From: JAGLTA01 sp034660735
GTDB lineage: Bacteria; Patescibacteriota; Patescibacteriia; JAACEG01
Assembly: GCA_034660735.1 (NCBI GenBank)
Contig: JAYEJQ010000065.1
Span: 1-8,945 of the forward strand
DNA: 8,945 bases
Direction of reading: 5' to 3'
Of the stretch, positions 5,861 through 8,945 are shown in pieces. Both the position numbers and the translations under genes were made by a program. The notes under the pieces are model-generated. The model ran no database searches and was not told where the DNA came from. It saw only the letters and a list, made by a program, of their open reading frames with translations. Each line of letters opens with the position of its first letter. Position 1 is the stretch's first letter.

Positions 5861-7234
5861 ATGGATTTAAAATATAAAAAAATATATTTTATCGGGATTG
5901 AGGGAGCTGGGACTTCGGCGTTGGCGCAAATATATAAAAAGTTTAGATGCGAAGTTAGCGGATCGGATAATGGCGATCATTTTTACGGCAAAGTTTTAAA
6001 AAAAGCAAAAATTAAAGTTTATAAAAAATTTAATAAAAAAAATTTGCCGCAAAAGATTGATCTAGTAGTTTATGGAACTTCATTTAAAGATGATAATCCA
6101 GAAATAAAAGAAGCGAAAAAGAGGAATTTAAAACTTTTGCCGTATCCAATGGCTTTAGCGGAGATATTTAATAAAAAATTCGGTATCGCTGTTTGTGGAA
6201 CGCATGGCAAAACAACAATTACCGCTATGTCAGGGTTGCTATTAGAAAAAGCGAGATTCAGCCCGACTGTATTAGTCGGCTCATTAATTAAAAATTTTAA
6301 TGGCAACGCGCTCTTCGGCAAGTCAGAATATTTTATTTTAGAAGCTGATGAATATCAGAATAAATTGCGATATTACAAACCAAAAATTGTTATTTTAAAC
6401 AATATTAATTTTGATCATCCTGATTTTTTTCCAACAATCAAAGAATATAAAAGCGCTTTCAAAAAATTTGTAAAAAAATTAGGAAAAGATTGCGTTGTAA
6501 TCGCAAATTTTGACGATAAAAATGTAAAATTAGTTATAAAAGGAATTAAGGCAAAAGTTATCAGTTTTGGAAAAAATAGCGGGAAGATAACTTACGAAAT
6601 GTTAAGCGGAAATAACGAAAAAAATAGATTTAACGTTTTTGTGAATAAAAAAAAATTGGGAATATTTGAACTTAAAATTTTAGGCGAACATAATGTTTTA
6701 AATTCTTTGCCATTTATCGCGTTGTCTCAAATTTTCAAAATAGATTTAAAAATTGTTAAAAAGACTTTAATTGATTTTGCAGGCGCTGAAAGAAGGATGC
6801 AAAAAAAAGGAAGATTTAAAAATTTTGTAATTTACGACGATTACGCCCATCATCCAGCTGAAATTAAAGCGACTATAAGCGCCATAAAACAAAATTTTCA
6901 AAACAGAAAAATTTGGGCTGTTTTTCATCCTCATTCTTTCTCAAGAACAGAAGCGCTGCTTGATGATTTTGCTAAAAGTTTTAATTTGGCGGACAGAATA
7001 ATTATTTTGGATATTTACGGCAGCGCGCGCGAAAATAGCGGAACGATTCATTCGTTGGATTTAGTTAAAAAAATAAATAAAAATTTTCCAAATAAAGCGC
7101 TGTATATCCCGACAATTCAAAAAGCAGCAAATTTTTTGAAAAAAAATTTATCAGGCAGCGGAATTTTAATAACTATGGGCGCTGGAGACGTCTGGCGCGT
7201 CGCGGAAAAATTAGTAAATTTTAAAAATAAATAA
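5861..7234 (+). CDS. murC: UDP-N-acetylmuramate--L-alanine ligase (MurC-type Mur ligase)
   Basis: A 457-residue cytoplasmic ATP-dependent ligase. MurC adds L-alanine to UDP-N-acetylmuramic acid, the first step of the peptidoglycan stem peptide. All three Mur domains are visible. The N-terminal UDP-binding domain has a Gly motif, GIEGAGTSALA, at 12-22. The central ATPase has the P-loop GTHGKTT at 113-119, EADEY at 161-165, NINFDHPDFF at 181-190 and GEHNVLNSLP at 275-284. The C-terminal domain has GAERRM at 308-313, DDYAHHPAEI at 326-335, FHPHSFSRTEALLDDF at 355-370 and MGAGD at 439-443. The length is normal. The Gly motif differs from the usual GxGGxGMS, and EADEY with NNINFDH resembles Mpl, the murein tripeptide ligase used in cell-wall recycling, so Mpl is the main alternative. 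The gene starts six bases after the beta-propeller gene, with no terminator between them. Confidence 0.85.
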   Translation: MDLKYKKIYFIGIEGAGTSALAQIYKKFRCEVSGSDNGDHFYGKVLKKAKIKVYKKFNKKNLPQKIDLVVYGTSFKDDNPEIKEAKKRNLKLLPYPMALAEIFNKKFGIAVCGTHGKTTITAMSGLLLEKARFSPTVLVGSLIKNFNGNALFGKSEYFILEADEYQNKLRYYKPKIVILNNINFDHPDFFPTIKEYKSAFKKFVKKLGKDCVVIANFDDKNVKLVIKGIKAKVISFGKNSGKITYEMLSGNNEKNRFNVFVNKKKLGIFELKILGEHNVLNSLPFIALSQIFKIDLKIVKKTLIDFAGAERRMQKKGRFKNFVIYDDYAHHPAEIKATISAIKQNFQNRKIWAVFHPHSFSRTEALLDDFAKSFNLADRIIILDIYGSARENSGTIHSLDLVKKINKNFPNKALYIPTIQKAANFLKKNLSGSGILITMGAGDVWRVAEKLVNFKNK

Positions 7235-7283
7235 TATTATTACAATGTAGATTATAAAAATAATTTAATTAAATATAAAATTT

Positions 7284-8861
7284 ATGAAAATAAAGAAAGG
7301 TATTAAAATTACATTTGTTATATCAACTTTTCTTTTTGCATTCACTTTGATTTTATGCAATTTTGTTTTCGCGCAAAATTTTGCTAATAAATTAAAAGGA
7401 AAAATTTTGCTTCAAGTTGAGCAGAACGGCGAAGCATGGTATGTGAATCCAGTAGATGAAAAAAGGCATTTTATGGGCAGACCAACAGACGCCTTTAATT
7501 TAATGAAAAATTTAGGGGTTGGAATCACTAATAATAATTTAGAAAAAATTCAAATAGCAGATGAAAATTTAAGCGGCGCTGACAGCGATAATGATGGATT
7601 ATCAGATATGATTGAGGATGCTGTCGGAACAGACAAAGAAAAAATTGACAGCGATGGAGACGGTTATAACGATAAATCAGAAATATTAAACGGATATAAT
7701 CCAACAGGATCAGGAACATTAAGCATTGACAATAATTTTACCAACAGCCAAAAAGGCAAAATTTTGCTTCAAGTTGAGCAGAACGGCGAAGCATGGTATG
7801 TAAATTTTGAAAATTCCAAAAGGTATTTTTTGGGCAGACCGAATGACGCTTTTAATGTGATGAAAAAATTAGGGCTGGGTATAACGGATAGTGATTTGAA
7901 TTTAATTCAAGTATCGGAAAGCAAAGAAATAGAACAAAATAAAAAAGATTATTCATTGCTAGTAGAGTTTAGTTCTGAAAACGGAGTAATAGGTTTAGTG
8001 GATTCTGCTGGCAGGGGAATTGGAAAATTTGCTGCTTTTTTAAATAATGAAGCAAAAGTTTATGAAATAAATGAGCGTCCGGGAGCGACAATTAAGAATA
8101 ATGATAATTTTGTTATTACAGTTCCAAGATTGATGTTTGAGGGAAATTTTGATATTTACATTTCAGGATTAGATGATGGAGAATATAATTTAAAAATTTC
8201 ACGGATATATAATGAAAACAAAGAATTAATTGATGATTATTCAGGCGTATTATCTAAACATCGAAAAGAAGATGGTCAAATAAAAAATGCCAACAAAGAA
8301 AATCCAAATTTAATAGATCCTATTCCCAGAGGATCTTTGACCGGTAAAATAACGGATAATGTCGGCAATATTGTAGAGTCTTCTGAAATAATTATTAACA
8401 ATACAAATTACGATGGAAGCAGATATACAGACATTGACGGATCATATTATATATATAATATTTTACCTGGCGATTATTCTATTTACGCAAGGCATCACGG
8501 ATATACCTTTAATAAAAAAACATCAATAACAATTTTACCAGGTAAAAATACAGAAGCTGACTTAATACTTATTAAAACTATAAGATATTACGCTGACGCA
8601 GATGGTGATGGCTATGGCGGAGAGATAAGTCTTGATTCAACTGAGCATCCTGGCGATGGCTTTGTTCTAAGGGGTAATGATTGTAATGATTATGATGCAA
8701 ATATAAATTTTGACGCAGAAGAAATTTGTGATGGAATTGATAATGATTGCAACGGTGAAATTGATGAGGGTTTTAGCGGCTGTAATATTCCTGATGAGGA
8801 AAAAATTGATCCAGCCCCTATTATGATTCTTCCAGCTCTAATGAAAATAGAGGTTATTTGA
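7284..8861 (+). CDS. Secreted modular protein: duplicated Parcubacteria-type domain, TSP3-like repeat, carboxypeptidase-regulatory-like domain, MopE-like motif; probably frameshifted near its end
   Basis: A 525-residue reading frame. Residues 1-30 are a signal peptide (MKIKKG, hydrophobic core, cleavage after VFA). Residues 38-92 and 157-211 are two copies of one domain (KGKILLQVEQNGEAWYVN ... GRPxDAF), identical at about 38 of 55 positions; I know this domain from CPR surface proteins, function unknown. Between them, 98-146 is an Asp-rich TSP3-like Ca-binding segment (DSDNDGLSD, DSDGDGYND, GYNPTGSGTL). Residues 225-325 look beta-rich. Residues 349-430 resemble a carboxypeptidase-regulatory-like fold (GSLTGKITDNVGN, DIDGSYYIYNILPGDYSI). 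Residues 435-499 match the MopE-type metal-binding motif (YYADADGDGYGG, NDCNDYDANINFDAEEICDG, IDNDCNGEIDEG). The last 13 residues (IMILPALMKIEVI) look unlike the rest, and an open coding-like frame starts beside them, so the annotated stop at 8859 is probably the result of a one-base frame error. No Shine-Dalgarno site is seen. Confidence 0.85.
   Translation: MKIKKGIKITFVISTFLFAFTLILCNFVFAQNFANKLKGKILLQVEQNGEAWYVNPVDEKRHFMGRPTDAFNLMKNLGVGITNNNLEKIQIADENLSGADSDNDGLSDMIEDAVGTDKEKIDSDGDGYNDKSEILNGYNPTGSGTLSIDNNFTNSQKGKILLQVEQNGEAWYVNFENSKRYFLGRPNDAFNVMKKLGLGITDSDLNLIQVSESKEIEQNKKDYSLLVEFSSENGVIGLVDSAGRGIGKFAAFLNNEAKVYEINERPGATIKNNDNFVITVPRLMFEGNFDIYISGLDDGEYNLKISRIYNENKELIDDYSGVLSKHRKEDGQIKNANKENPNLIDPIPRGSLTGKITDNVGNIVESSEIIINNTNYDGSRYTDIDGSYYIYNILPGDYSIYARHHGYTFNKKTSITILPGKNTEADLILIKTIRYYADADGDGYGGEISLDSTEHPGDGFVLRGNDCNDYDANINFDAEEICDGIDNDCNGEIDEGFSGCNIPDEEKIDPAPIMILPALMKIEVI
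7401..7444 (+). repeat. Direct repeat, copy 1 (44 bases, perfect)
   Basis: Bases 7401-7444 are identical to 7758-7801, 357 bases (119 codons) downstream. They encode the conserved core (KILLQVEQNGEAWYV) of the duplicated domain in the secreted protein. Identity extends to synonymous positions, then drops on both sides. Confidence 0.9.
7758..7801 (+). repeat. Direct repeat, copy 2 (44 bases, perfect)
   Basis: Second copy of the 44-base stretch at 7401-7444, in the same reading frame, encoding the core of the second domain copy. Perfect identity at silent sites suggests recent duplication or gene conversion. Confidence 0.9.
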
Positions 8862-8945
8862 CATATTTAGGCGATCTTGGAGATGATAATGTTTTTACTA
8901 AATTAGGACAAGCATCGGATAAAAACGGTATTTTATTTTTGCTTG
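8810..8945 (+). CDS. Open frame continuing the secreted protein after a likely one-base frameshift; runs off the window
   Basis: From 8810 to the window end, the frame offset by +2 from the 7284 gene is open for 45 codons (previous stop TGA at 8807). It encodes YYDSSSSNENRGYLTYLG followed by DLGDDNVFTKLGQ, a Ser/Asn/Asp-rich linker and then ordinary protein-like sequence. There is no ATG start in this stretch, only a TTG at 8858. Adding one C to the CCCC run at 8815-8818 would join the 7284 frame (..EEKIDPAP) directly to YYDSSSS. This makes it more likely the 3' part of the same gene than a new gene. The frame error may be a real mutation, a slippage site or a sequencing/assembly error. Confidence 0.6.

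Noticed and set aside
8859..8861. TGA read as glycine (Gracilibacteria/Absconditabacteria code)
   Set aside because: No long gene here has an in-frame TGA, the 98-aa gene ends at a TGA overlapping the next ATG, and reading through 8859 meets TAG three codons later.

Overview
The window looks like part of an AT-rich genome of a Candidate Phyla Radiation (Patescibacteria, probably Parcubacteria-type) bacterium. Three things point there: a MurC-type peptidoglycan ligase, which makes it a bacterium and not a DPANN archaeon; a secreted protein carrying two copies of the KGKILLQVEQNGEAWYVN domain, which I know mainly from Parcubacteria-like genomes; and short, tightly packed genes with A/T-ending codons and almost no Shine-Dalgarno sites. 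No rRNA or tRNA gene is present, so the lineage is an inference. TGA behaves as a stop, so this is not one of the TGA=Gly lineages.

Layout. (1) 36-1208 (+) is a membrane-anchored protein with seven paired-cysteine units and thrombospondin-type-3-like Asp-rich repeats. A strong hairpin at 1246-1274 separates it from a convergent small membrane protein at 1310-1711 (-). (2) 1712-1816 is a divergent promoter region built around a long inverted repeat. It drives, to the right, a compact three-gene overlapping operon: a 3-TM protein (1817-2122), a small tail-anchored-looking protein with an N-terminal FVTNSSSANYW motif (2107-2403), and a radical SAM/SPASM enzyme with a PqqD-like N-terminus (2400-3617). 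(3) After a 173-base AT-rich gap (3618-3790, no confident signal) come a surface beta-propeller protein (3791-5854) and, six bases later, a MurC-type Mur ligase (5861-7234). (4) 7284 to the window end holds a modular secreted protein with a duplicated Parcubacteria-type domain, Asp-rich Ca-binding-like repeats, a carboxypeptidase-regulatory-like fold and a MopE-like metal-binding motif. Its reading frame appears broken near 8815-8818 and continues in another frame to the window edge.

The most interesting element is region 2. The gene order, the overlaps (16 bases, then ATGA) and the domain content (PqqD-like recognition region + radical SAM + SPASM next to a small conserved-looking peptide and a membrane protein) are those of a peptide-modification (RiPP-like) system. 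Here the candidate substrate has its striking motif at the N-terminus and a membrane anchor at the C-terminus, which is unlike classical leader-core precursors. The rest of the window is cell-envelope biology: peptidoglycan synthesis and several exported, cysteine- or calcium-binding-like surface proteins.
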